DNA of 64,000 nucleotides, from contig DASXYG010000095.1 in the NCBI GenBank assembly GCA_036502625.1, positions 1 to 64,000 on the forward strand, in the 5' to 3' direction. Origin of the DNA: DASXYG01 sp036502625 (GTDB lineage: Bacteria; Actinomycetota; Actinomycetes; Streptosporangiales; Streptosporangiaceae). The notes under the pieces are model-generated. The model saw only the letters and a program-made list of their open reading frames with translations, made no database searches and was not told the origin of the DNA. A program made the translations under genes and the position numbers. Positions 1-9,683 of the stretch are shown one piece after another (position 1 is the first letter of the stretch; each line of letters starts with the position of its first letter).

Positions 1-1
1 C

Positions 2-601
2 GAACTGACCGGGGGAGAGCAGCTGATCGCCGAGCGATGCGTGAATGATGCCGTCCGCGCCAAGTTCCAGTCGATCTACGACTCCTACCTCGCGATGATC
101 GACCGCGCCGACGCCAATCTGCTCGGCTCGCAGCCGACCCAGGGCAACATCCGCGGCGGCCTGTCCACCATCGAGGAGAAGGCGATGGGCAACATCGCCA
201 AGACCGGCAGCGTGCCGGTGGTGGACGTGCTGCGCGAGGCGGAGGCCCCCACGAAGAAGGGCCTCAACTTCATGAACACGTCCTCGGCCGCCGCCGAGTG
301 CATCACGCTGATGGCCGCGGGCGGCGCCGCCGTGCACCTGTTCCCCACCGGTCAGGGCAACGTCATCGGCAACCCCATCGAGCCGGTCATCAAGATCACC
401 GCGAACCCGCACACCGCGGAGACGATGGGCGAGCACATCGACGTCGACGTCAGCGGCCTGCTCCGCATGGAGTACGGCCTCACCGAGGCCGGCGACCGCC
501 TGATGGAGAACCTCGACCGCACCATCAACGGCCGCCCGACCTGCGCGGAGTCCCTCGGCCACCGCGAGTTCACGTTCACCAAGCTCTACCCGAGCGCGTG
601 A
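2..601 (+). CDS. UxaA-family altronate/galactarate dehydratase, C-terminal part (5' cut by window edge)
   Basis: The frame is open from the first base, so the true start lies outside the window; 199 residues are visible. The sequence matches the C-terminal domain of the UxaA/GarD family, which dehydrates sugar acids such as altronate or galactarate. Visible family landmarks are GSQPTQGNIRGGLSTIEEKA, a central AAAECITLMAAGGAAVHLF segment and GNVIGNPIEPVIKITANP. Sulfolactate sulfo-lyase SuyB belongs to the same family and cannot be excluded. The end overlaps the convergent monooxygenase gene by 16 bp. Sugar-acid chemistry recurs in the locus at 36.5-39.2 kb, but no direct link is visible. Confidence 0.85.
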   Translation, partial: ELTGGEQLIAERCVNDAVRAKFQSIYDSYLAMIDRADANLLGSQPTQGNIRGGLSTIEEKAMGNIAKTGSVPVVDVLREAEAPTKKGLNFMNTSSAAAECITLMAAGGAAVHLFPTGQGNVIGNPIEPVIKITANPHTAETMGEHIDVDVSGLLRMEYGLTEAGDRLMENLDRTINGRPTCAESLGHREFTFTKLYPSA

Positions 602-2121
602 TCGGCGCCCGGGCCCGGCGCGCACCACCGGTCGAGTACGGCGCGCACCGGGCCCGGGTCGTCCCCGGGTGAGCAGGCCCACGCCACGTAGCCGTCCGGC
701 CGTACGAGCAGCGCCGACGCCGCCACCTCGGGCACGGGCGGCGCCGTGACCACGTCGACCTCCGGCCACTCGGGGCCCGCGCCGATCCCGGCGCCGAGGT
801 CGAGCAGCACCCAGCGGCCCGTGCGGAACAGCCCGTACACCGGCGCCGCCCCGTCCGGGCCCGTGATGTCGAACGCCGGGAGGAACCCGCCGGTCAGCGG
901 GTGCCCGCCGCCCAGGTCGTATCGCAGGTCCAGGCCGGTGATCATCTCGGCCAGGTACCGGTTGACGTCGGGGAACTCCATGAGCTCGGCGAACAGCTCG
1001 CGCAGCGGCGTGACCCCGGGCCCGGGGTTCATCAGCGCGGTCTGCGCGCGCGTGTTGTGCAGCACCCGCGCGGCGACCGGGCGCCGCTCCGCGCCGTACG
1101 TGTCGAGCAGCTCGCACGGCGCGCCACCGCGCACGACCGCGGCGAGCTTCCAGCCGAGGTTGACCGCGTCCTGCAGGCCGAGGCTGAGCCCCTGGCCGCC
1201 GGACGGCGAGTGGACGTGCGCGGCGTCGCCGGCCAGCAGCACCCGGCCGCGCCGGTACGCGTCGGCCATGCGCGTGACGTCGGTGAACCGCGACATCCAC
1301 TCCGGCGTGCCGGGGATCTCGACCGGCCGCCCGGCCACGCGGCGCACCGAGCCGGCCAGCTCCTCCACCGTCATCGGCCGGTCGGCCTCGACGGGCGGGC
1401 CGCCGAACTCCATCGTCATCACGCGCCCCGCCGCGACCAGCAGGTAGCCGCCCGGGGTGCGGTGGTGCCCGATGCCCGGGTCGGCCAGCAGCTCGGGCAC
1501 CCGGATGTCGCCGAGCCGGCCGGTGTACGTCGGGTCGTCGCCCGGGAAGCCGAACCCGGCCGTGCGGCGTACGGTGCTGCGGCCGCCGTCGCATCCGACC
1601 AGGTAGGCGGCGCGCAGCCGGGTCGGTCCCGCGGGCGTGCGCACGAGCGCGGTCACGCCGGACGCGTCCGGCTCCAGCCCGGCCAGCTCGTACCCGCGGC
1701 GGATGTCGGCGCCGAGCCCGGCGGCGCGCTCGGCCAGCACGGCCTCGGTGTCGGCCTGCAGGATCGGGAACACGCCCGCGTACGGCGACGCCAGCTCGTC
1801 CACGCGCAGGGTGCGGATGCCCGCGAAATGCTGCCGGTCCACCTTGTGGCCGGTGTCGCCGGCGACGCGGCGGGCCAGCTCGGGGTCGTTGTCGAAGAAC
1901 ATCCGCAGGATCCCGGCGCGCGCCTGCTCGCGCAGCCGCGGCACCAGCCCGCGCAGCGCGAACGTCTCCACCGTGCGCGCATGCAGGGCGCCGGCCTTGG
2001 AGAACCCGCCCGGCTCCGCGAGCCGCTCGGCGACGATCACCCGTACGCCGTGCAGCCGCAGCTCGGCGGCCAGCATCAGCCCCACGGGCCCGGCCCCGGC
2101 GACGATCACATCCGCGTCCAT
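586..2121 (-). CDS. FAD-dependent aromatic/antibiotic monooxygenase
   Basis: 511 residues, the usual length for single-component class A flavoprotein hydroxylases (PheA/TfdB, RdmE and Rox-type). The dinucleotide-binding motif GAGPVGLMLAAEL lies near residues 9-21, a CDGGRSTVR (DG) motif near 175, and the FAD-pyrophosphate GD motif LLAGDAAHVHSPSGGQG near 295. Family members hydroxylate aromatic substrates or inactivate antibiotics such as rifampicin and tetracyclines; the substrate here cannot be read. The gene is divergent from a TetR repressor with two operator dyads between them. This arrangement fits a substrate-inducible detoxification or tailoring enzyme. The start is ATG just downstream of the first operator. 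Confidence 0.9.
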   Translation of the reverse strand: MDADVIVAGAGPVGLMLAAELRLHGVRVIVAERLAEPGGFSKAGALHARTVETFALRGLVPRLREQARAGILRMFFDNDPELARRVAGDTGHKVDRQHFAGIRTLRVDELASPYAGVFPILQADTEAVLAERAAGLGADIRRGYELAGLEPDASGVTALVRTPAGPTRLRAAYLVGCDGGRSTVRRTAGFGFPGDDPTYTGRLGDIRVPELLADPGIGHHRTPGGYLLVAAGRVMTMEFGGPPVEADRPMTVEELAGSVRRVAGRPVEIPGTPEWMSRFTDVTRMADAYRRGRVLLAGDAAHVHSPSGGQGLSLGLQDAVNLGWKLAAVVRGGAPCELLDTYGAERRPVAARVLHNTRAQTALMNPGPGVTPLRELFAELMEFPDVNRYLAEMITGLDLRYDLGGGHPLTGGFLPAFDITGPDGAAPVYGLFRTGRWVLLDLGAGIGAGPEWPEVDVVTAPPVPEVAASALLVRPDGYVAWACSPGDDPGPVRAVLDRWCAPGPGADHALG

Positions 2122-2130
2122 CCCATCTCC

Positions 2131-2177
2131 TTAACTAGTTAAGGTGGTCGTCGCCCACTGTCCCCTTAACTTGTTAA
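2131..2177. promoter_or_regulatory. Paired TetR operators between monooxygenase and tetR genes
   Basis: Two copies of the dyad TTAACTNGTTAA occupy 2131-2142 (TTAACTAGTTAA) and 2166-2177 (TTAACTTGTTAA). Their centres are 35 bp apart in the 65-bp divergent gap. The first lies 10 bp from the monooxygenase ATG and the second 9 bp from the GTG of the TetR gene. TTAACnnGTTAA-type dyads are known operators of TetR_C_1-type repressors, so autorepression plus repression of the oxygenase is the natural reading. Confidence 0.8.
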
Positions 2178-2186
2178 ACTGTCAAC

Positions 2187-2831
2187 GTGGCGGAACAGAG
2201 GACGGCGGTCGACCGCGACCGCGCGGCGCGCGCGGCGCTCGACGTACTGGCCGAGACCGGCATGGACGGGCTCACCGTGCGCCGGGTGGCCGCCAGGCTC
2301 GGCGTCCGCGCACCCGCGCTGTACTGGCATTTCGCCAACAAGCGCGAGCTGCTCGACGTGATGACGGACGTCATCGTGCGGCCGGTGACCGACGCCCTGG
2401 GCGAGCCCGGCCCGAAGCGCCCGTGGTGGCGGTGGCTGGACGACGGCTCGGTCGCGCTGTGGCGCGCCCTGCTCGGCCACCGCGACGGCGCGCGCGTCGC
2501 CCTGGGCGCGGGGCTGATGGGCGCGCGGTCCCTCGGCACGTTCACCGACCGTTGCACGGAGGTGCTGCGCGACGCCGGGTTCGGCCCGGCCGACGGCACA
2601 CGGACCGCGGGCGCCCTCGTGCACTTCGTCGTCGGCCGCGCCGTGGAGGACCAGTCGCGCCCGGACGACGCGACCGCCGCCGCCGTGTTCGCCGACCCCG
2701 GCTTCCCGTTCCCCGCGCTCGCCGCCGGCATGCGCGAGCGCCACGCCGCGGGCGCCACCCGCGAGGACGACTTCCGCTACGCCCTCGCCATCATGATCAC
2801 CGGCCTGCGCACACTGAACAACGACCGGTAA
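2187..2831 (+). CDS. TetR-family repressor (TetR_C_1 type)
   Basis: 214 residues. The N-terminal helix-turn-helix includes GLTVRRVAARLGVRAPALYW around residues 30-50, with the LYWHFANKREL recognition-helix signature typical of the tetracycline-repressor subfamily. The C-terminal half fits the TetR_C_1 ligand pocket. It most likely controls the divergent FAD monooxygenase and itself through the two dyads upstream, being released by a small aromatic or antibiotic-like ligand. GTG start; no strong ribosome-binding site is seen, so the message may be nearly leaderless. Confidence 0.88.
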   Translation: MAEQRTAVDRDRAARAALDVLAETGMDGLTVRRVAARLGVRAPALYWHFANKRELLDVMTDVIVRPVTDALGEPGPKRPWWRWLDDGSVALWRALLGHRDGARVALGAGLMGARSLGTFTDRCTEVLRDAGFGPADGTRTAGALVHFVVGRAVEDQSRPDDATAAAVFADPGFPFPALAAGMRERHAAGATREDDFRYALAIMITGLRTLNNDR

Positions 2832-2975
2832 CCGCCCGGGCGGGCGGAAATCCGCCGGGGAAGCTTGTCAACATCGGTGGTTGAAGGTCCTGACCAGATA
2901 TGAAAAGGCGCTCTCGATTTCGATGAAACGGATGCCGCCGTACGATCTGGACATTGGCGCGATCGGTATTGACAT

Positions 2976-2991
2976 TGCGGTCTATACCAGT
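2976..2991. promoter_or_regulatory. DasR (dre)-like dyad upstream of sugar ABC operon
   Basis: TGCGGTCTATACCAGT matches the published DasR consensus AGTGGTCTAGACCACT at 12 of 16 positions and keeps the GGTnTAnACC core. It lies 52 bp before the ATG of the binding-protein gene. A TTGACA at 2969-2974, just upstream, could be a -35 element. DasR is the GntR-type GlcNAc regulator of Streptomyces. Control by a DasR homologue is an inference, because no GntR gene lies in this window. Confidence 0.4.
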
Positions 2992-3043
2992 GAACATCCC
3001 TGGGACATGGCCCGGTTCCCGGCATGCGAGGGGTGATCCGATA

Positions 3044-4483
3044 ATGCGCCCGACCTCCCACTCTCGGAAGTCCGCCGGTGTGCGACGGCGATCGGTCAGG
3101 CCGGTGTTCTCGGTGGTCGCGGCCTCGGCCACGCTGGCGCTCGCGGCCTCGGGCTGCGGCGGCAGCGGAGAAAGCGGCGAGTTCTCGCTCCCGACCGCGG
3201 CCGGCTACTTCAAGACCGCGTGTCCGAAAGCGGCCGTGAAACCCGCGCAGAAGGAACTGACGTACTGGTCCATGTGGACCAAGGACGAACCGCAGGGCAA
3301 GGTCCTGCAATACGTGATCAACTGCTTCACGAAACAGACCGGAGTGAAGGTCGACGTCCAGTGGCTCGGGCGGGAAGTCCTCACGCAGAATGTCGCCCCG
3401 GCATTGAATACCGACAAGGTGCCGGACCTCATCGACCAGGACGTCACGAAGATGCAGGCGGCGGTCGTCGCGGCGAACGGCGCCCAGCCGCTGCAGGACG
3501 TCCTCGCGATGAAGACCGGCGACGGCGACAAGACCGTCAAGGACGTCCTCGCCAAGACGTCCTGGGACTTCCCGGGGAACCGGGAGAAGTCCGGGAAGAT
3601 CTTCCTGGTCCCGTACACGATCTTGACCAACGGCTGGTGGTACAACAAGAAGCAGGTCAAGAACGTCACGCCGCCGAAGACGATGGACGACCTGTTCGCG
3701 CTGTTCGACGCGGCGAAGAAGTCCGGCAAGGCCGCCGTCTCCCAGGACGGCGACATCGACACGTACAACATCTACTACTTCTCCCAGCTCGCCGAGCGCT
3801 ACGTCGGCGGCGGCGGCCTGATGAAGGCCGCGCGGGACAAGACCGGGAAGTCCTGGACGTCCGACCCCGGTTTCCTGAAGGCCGCGCAGTACGTCGAGCG
3901 GCTCGCCAAGGGCAAGTACCTCATCGACGGCTGGGACGCCGCGAAGTTCCCGCAGGTGCAGCAGCGCTGGGCGGACGGCGAGTCCGACTACCTGTTCGTC
4001 GGGAGCTGGGGCCCGAGTGAGACCCGCGAGTACCTGAACAAGCAGGGCGGCGGCCAGGCCATCGACTACGGCTCGTTCCAGATGCCCATGCCGCAGGGCG
4101 CCACGCACGACATCATCGAGCAGAAGCCGATCGGCTTCTCCGTCACCGCGAAGGCCAAGAACCCGGACGCGGCGAAGGCGTTCATCGCGTACTTCCTCAA
4201 CAAGAAGATGCTGGCCGGCATCCCGGCCGTCGCCGACAACCTGACGCCGCGCGCCGACCTCCCGGTCCCCGCCGACCTGAAGGACATCAAGAAGGCCTTC
4301 GACGACCCGAAGAAGGAGCACGTCCTGTTCCAGGACGCCACCGACGCGCTCAACGGCGGCACCTGGGCGGACAACGTGCTCTTCCCGGAGAACAACGCGC
4401 TGCTGAAGGGCAAGATCACCGCTCAGCAGTTCGTCGACCAGATGGCGAGCAAGTCCGCCGCCTACTGGAAGTCCCACCATTGA
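3044..4483 (+). CDS. Sugar ABC transporter substrate-binding lipoprotein
   Basis: 479 residues. The N-terminus is a lipoprotein signal: an arginine-rich n-region, a hydrophobic core ending ALAASGC, and the lipobox cysteine near residue 38. The mature protein is a family 1 extracellular solute-binding protein (YWSMWTKDEPQGKV, then ADGESDYLFVGSWGPSETREY near residue 320). It would deliver a carbohydrate to the two permeases encoded next. The ATG was chosen because GAGGGG lies 10 bp upstream and the signal peptide begins there; a longer in-frame extension from 2954 adds non-signal sequence. The ligand cannot be deduced, although the upstream DasR-like site hints at an amino sugar. Confidence 0.92.
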   Translation: MRPTSHSRKSAGVRRRSVRPVFSVVAASATLALAASGCGGSGESGEFSLPTAAGYFKTACPKAAVKPAQKELTYWSMWTKDEPQGKVLQYVINCFTKQTGVKVDVQWLGREVLTQNVAPALNTDKVPDLIDQDVTKMQAAVVAANGAQPLQDVLAMKTGDGDKTVKDVLAKTSWDFPGNREKSGKIFLVPYTILTNGWWYNKKQVKNVTPPKTMDDLFALFDAAKKSGKAAVSQDGDIDTYNIYYFSQLAERYVGGGGLMKAARDKTGKSWTSDPGFLKAAQYVERLAKGKYLIDGWDAAKFPQVQQRWADGESDYLFVGSWGPSETREYLNKQGGGQAIDYGSFQMPMPQGATHDIIEQKPIGFSVTAKAKNPDAAKAFIAYFLNKKMLAGIPAVADNLTPRADLPVPADLKDIKKAFDDPKKEHVLFQDATDALNGGTWADNVLFPENNALLKGKITAQQFVDQMASKSAAYWKSHH

Positions 4484-5397
4484 CGTCGGCATCGCTCGGT
4501 GCGCACCAGCGCCGCCGCCGGCGGATCTTCTGGCCGTTCGTCGGGCCCGCGCTGCTGCTGTACGTGCTGTTCCTGGCGCTGCCCACGGTCAGCGCGGTCG
4601 TGCTCAGCTTCACGAGCTGGATCGGCGCGGGCGGAACGCCGGTGTTCAACGGGCTCGGGTCGTACCGGGAGCTGTTCGGTGAGGAGGCGTTCTACGACGC
4701 GTTCGTGAACACGCTGCTGTTCCTGGTGGTCGGCGGCGTGGGCACGTTCGTGCTGGCGTTCCTGTTCACGATGGTGCTGCGGGAGATGCGCGGCAACAAG
4801 CTGATCCGCGCGATCCTGTTCTTCCCCAACATCGTCGCGCCGGTGGCGCTGGGGATCTTCCTGGGCTTCGTGTTCAAGTTCAACCCCACGAAGCAGGGCC
4901 TGGCGAACTTCCTCATCGGCACGCTCGGCCTGCCGCCGCTGAAGTTCCTCCAGCCCGAGCACGTCACCTGGGTGGTGGTCGGCGCGCTGATCTGGGCCAG
5001 CGCCGGGTTCTACATCACGATCCTGATGGCCGCCGTCGACCGCATCCCGGCCTACCTGTACGAGGACGCCGACATCGCGGGCGCGTCGCCGTGGCAGAAG
5101 TTCCGCTACGTCACGCTGCCGCTCACCTGGGACGTCATCGGCATCGCCGGGGTGCTGTGGACGATCCACGCCATCAAGATCTTCGAGCTGGTCTTCGTGC
5201 TCGCCGGACCCGGCACGTACTCGCCGCCGATCAACGCGTGGAGCCTCGGCCTGTACGTCTTCGACCGGTCCTTCGGCGCGGGCGGCACACCGCAGTTCGG
5301 CGTGGTCTGCGCGTGCGGCGTCGTGATGATCGCGCTGGTGTCGCTGTTCGTGCTGGCGCTGCGCCGGCTGATGCGGCGGGAGGCGATCGAGTACTGA
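4480..5397 (+). CDS. Sugar ABC transporter permease (MalF/UgpA type)
   Basis: 305 residues with six predicted membrane helices. The first begins at about residue 18 (IFWPFVGPALLLYVLFLALP). The binding-protein-dependent transport EAA loop appears near residues 200-220 (YEDADIAGASPWQKFRYVTL), where the permease contacts the ATPase. It forms the channel with the next gene product. The start is TTG, overlapping the upstream stop in TTGA, which suggests translational coupling; no better start precedes the first helix. Confidence 0.92.
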   Translation: MTSASLGAHQRRRRRIFWPFVGPALLLYVLFLALPTVSAVVLSFTSWIGAGGTPVFNGLGSYRELFGEEAFYDAFVNTLLFLVVGGVGTFVLAFLFTMVLREMRGNKLIRAILFFPNIVAPVALGIFLGFVFKFNPTKQGLANFLIGTLGLPPLKFLQPEHVTWVVVGALIWASAGFYITILMAAVDRIPAYLYEDADIAGASPWQKFRYVTLPLTWDVIGIAGVLWTIHAIKIFELVFVLAGPGTYSPPINAWSLGLYVFDRSFGAGGTPQFGVVCACGVVMIALVSLFVLALRRLMRREAIEY

Positions 5398-6313
5398 TGG
5401 CCGCCGAGACCACCGCGCGCGACGCCACGCGGCGCCGCCCGCCGCGCCGCCCCAAGCCGCCGCCGGGCAGCCGCCGCTACGGGCCCGTCCGCATCGTCGG
5501 CATGCTCGTCATCTGGCTGTTCACCGCGTTCAACCTGCTGCTGCTGTACTGGCTCGTCGCGGCCTCGTTCAAGACGCCGATCGAGATCTTCCGCGACCCG
5601 TTCGGCCTGCCCGTGCACTGGTTCGCGCTCGGCGACCCGCTGCGCAACTACCAGTACGCGTGGAACGAGGCCGGGTTCGGGCACGCGTTCCTGGTGACGG
5701 TCGTGCTGGTCGCGGCCGCGTCCGTGTCGGTGGTGGCCGTCGGCGCGCCCGCCGCGTACGCGCTGAGCCGCCTCGGGGTGCGCGGCCACGGTCCGCTGAC
5801 GAACTTCTTCGCGATCGGCATGGGCGTGCCGTTCCAGACGGTGATCATCCCGCTGTTCGTCGCGTTCTCGAAGATCAACCTGACGGACAGCCTGATCGGG
5901 CTGTACCTGCTGTACGTCGCGCTGTCGCTGCCGTTCACGGTGTTCCTGCTGACCGGCTTCTTCCGGTCGCTGCCCGCGGAGCTTGAGGAGCAGGCGGCCA
6001 TCGACGGCGCGTCACCGACCCGTACGTTCGCCACCGTGATGCTGCCGCTCGCGCAGGGCGGCCTGGTCACCGCGCTGATCATCAACGCGATCGGGCTGTG
6101 GAACGAGACGCTGCTCGCCATCGTGTTCCTCAACGAGAACGACAAGTTCACGCTGGCCCGCGCGCTGTTCACGTTCTACGGCGCGGCGCAGTACCAGTCG
6201 GAGTACGGCGGCCTCATCGCCGGCGTGGCCATCGTCGTGCTGCCCATGCTGGTCATGTACGTCCTGCTGGCCCGGCGCATCATCGGCGGTCTTACGTTGG
6301 GAGCGGGGAAGTA

Positions 6314-6314
<1 letters not shown>
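5397..6314 (+). CDS. Sugar ABC transporter permease (MalG/UgpE type)
   Basis: 305 residues with six predicted helices. The EAA loop is visible as EEQAAIDGASPTRTFATVML around residue 200. It partners the preceding permease. The ATG shares one base with the upstream TGA (TGATG), so the pair should be translationally coupled and equimolar. The N-terminus carries an unusually basic, proline-rich cytoplasmic leader (RRRPPRRPKPPPGSRR) before helix 1. Confidence 0.93.
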
Positions 6315-7444
<1,130 letters not shown>

Positions 7445-7447
7445 CCT

Positions 7448-9586
7448 TTGACCACCGTGTCCCGTACGACCGTCACCATGCCGGGGGCGCCCGTCGGCCC
7501 GCCGAACCCGCTGCCGCCGCTCGGTGCGGCCGACGACGAGCACGAGGTCGCCGACACCGCGGGGCTACCGGCGGACATGGCATGGCAGGTCGGGTACGGA
7601 CGGCTGGCCACCGTGCTGCCGTGCGCGCGGCTCGACTCCTACACGCGCGAGCGCGCGCCGATGGACTTCGACGCGCTGGTGCTGGACAACGGACGGCTGC
7701 GGGCCACCGTGCTGCCCGGCCTCGGCGGACGGCTGATCTCCCTCGTACGGACCGGCCCGGACGGCGCGGAACGCGAGCTGCTGTACCGCAACCCGGTGTT
7801 CCAGCCGGCGAACTTCGCGCTGAACGGCGCCTGGTTCTCCGGCGGGATCGAGTGGAACATCGGCTCGACCGGGCACACCACGCTGAGCGTCGCCCCGGTG
7901 CACGCCGCGTCCGTACCGGGGCCGGACGGCACGCCGATGCTGCGGCTGTGGGAGTGGGAGCGCACCCGCGACCTGCCGTTCCAGGTCGACCTGTGGCTGC
8001 CGGAGGGCTCGGACTTCCTGTACGTCGGGGCGCGCATGCGCAACCCGCACGACCACGAGGTCCCGGCGTACTGGTGGACGAACATCGCGGTGCCCGAGGA
8101 GCGCGGCAGCCGGGTGCTCGCGCCCGCGGACGAGGCGTGGAACTTCGGCTACACGCACGAGCTGCGCCGCGTGCCGATCCCCGTCTGGGACGGCGCGGAC
8201 CGGACGTACCCGCTGCACACCGCGCACGCCACCGACTACTTCTACGAGACCGACCCGGCCGAGCGGCACTGGGTGGCGTCGCTCGACGAGCGCGGCACCG
8301 GGCTGGCGCAGGCGTCCACGGCGCGGCTGCGCGGCAGGAAGCTGTTCCTGTGGGGGGACGGCAGCGGATGCCGCCACTGGCAGGACTGGCTGACCGATCC
8401 GCGCATGTCGCCGTACGGGGGCTACATCGAGATCCAGGCGGGGCTCGTCCGTACCCAGCTCGAACACCTGCCGCTGCCCGGCGGCGAGGAGTTCACCTGG
8501 CTGGAGGCGTACGGCGAGCTGTCCGCCGACCCGGCGCGGGTGCACGCCGCCGACTGGGCGACGGCACGCGGCGCGGCGGGCTCGGCCCTGGAGGCGGCGC
8601 TGCCGAGCGCGTCCGTGGAGGCCGCGTACGCGCGCTGGCTTACGGTCGCCGACGCACCGCCCACGGAATCGCTCGCGGTGGGCTCCGGCTGGGGCGCCCT
8701 GGAGATCGCCCGCGCCGGCTACGCGCTCCCCGGCACCCCGTACGCCCCCTCCACCCTGGGCGACGAACAACGCCCCTGGCTGACGCTCCTCCGCGAAGGC
8801 ACGTTCCCCGAAGCCGACCCGACCACCCCACCCGGCTCAACGCTGGTGTCCGCCCCCTGGCTGGACCTCCTGGACCAGGCCCCGTCAACGTGGCTGACGG
8901 AGTACCACCGAGGCGTAGCCCGCTGGTCCCAAGGCGACACAGAGGGCGCGGTCACATCCTGGAAACGCTCCCTCTCCCTGGCCGACTCCCCCTGGTCCCA
9001 CCGCAACCTGGCCTTCGCCGACTCCCTGGAATCCCGCCACCCCGAAGCCGCATCCCACCTCCTCCCGGCCCTTCGCCAAGTCCTAGCCCGAGCAACCGAC
9101 GCACCCCCGCCCTCCACCGCCCCACCCACCCCCGCAGCCCGTCCCCACACCCCGACCACAACCAGCCCGGGGGGCGGGGTGGCTCCCCCTCCCTCCCCCC
9201 TCTCCACCGCCGTGCGGGCGCTCGCGCGCGAAACGCTGGACTCGCTGCTCAACGCGGGGCGGGCGGATGACTGTCTCCACGTACTCGCTGAGCTGCCCGC
9301 GGAGATCGTCGCGCGGGGGCGGTTTCGGTTGATCGAGGTTCGGGCGCGGACCGCCGTCGGGGATGTGGCGGGGGCGCGGGCGATCTTCGATGCGGGGTTC
9401 GAGGTGGAGGACCTGCACGAGGGGGACGAGGACGTGCATGACGCCTGGTGGGCGCTCGCGGAGCTGGAGGCCGGCCGCGCGCACCCCGGCCTGCGCGGCC
9501 GCGAACTCCGGGACCGGGCGCGCCGCGACTTCCCCCTCCCGCCCCGCTACGACCTGCACATGCGTCCGGCAACCGCATACGAGTGA
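7448..9586 (+). CDS. DUF5107 protein with C-terminal TPR region
   Basis: 712 residues. Residues about 50-350 match DUF5107, a beta-rich domain often found beside sugar transporters; landmarks are NGRLRATVLPGLGGRLISLV, GGIEWNIGSTGHT and a WWTNIAVPE segment. A TPR-like stretch follows near 495-540 (WSQGDTEGAVTSWKRSLSLA). A disordered linker rich in proline and threonine (about residues 555-590) joins it to a second helical part. The biochemical role is unknown; position at the end of the import operon suggests carbohydrate handling. The first possible start is TTG 3 bp after the ATPase stop; GTG at 7457 or ATG at 7478 are alternatives. Confidence 0.82.
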   Translation: MTTVSRTTVTMPGAPVGPPNPLPPLGAADDEHEVADTAGLPADMAWQVGYGRLATVLPCARLDSYTRERAPMDFDALVLDNGRLRATVLPGLGGRLISLVRTGPDGAERELLYRNPVFQPANFALNGAWFSGGIEWNIGSTGHTTLSVAPVHAASVPGPDGTPMLRLWEWERTRDLPFQVDLWLPEGSDFLYVGARMRNPHDHEVPAYWWTNIAVPEERGSRVLAPADEAWNFGYTHELRRVPIPVWDGADRTYPLHTAHATDYFYETDPAERHWVASLDERGTGLAQASTARLRGRKLFLWGDGSGCRHWQDWLTDPRMSPYGGYIEIQAGLVRTQLEHLPLPGGEEFTWLEAYGELSADPARVHAADWATARGAAGSALEAALPSASVEAAYARWLTVADAPPTESLAVGSGWGALEIARAGYALPGTPYAPSTLGDEQRPWLTLLREGTFPEADPTTPPGSTLVSAPWLDLLDQAPSTWLTEYHRGVARWSQGDTEGAVTSWKRSLSLADSPWSHRNLAFADSLESRHPEAASHLLPALRQVLARATDAPPPSTAPPTPAARPHTPTTTSPGGGVAPPPSPLSTAVRALARETLDSLLNAGRADDCLHVLAELPAEIVARGRFRLIEVRARTAVGDVAGARAIFDAGFEVEDLHEGDEDVHDAWWALAELEAGRAHPGLRGRELRDRARRDFPLPPRYDLHMRPATAYE

Positions 9587-9683
9587 GGTCGGGCCGGCCG
9601 TGGCCCCGAATGCCAGAACTCGCGAAAGCCCGCGGGCCTGACCCCGGGTCCCCGCCCATGGCGCGCCGGGCGGGGACCAGGGA

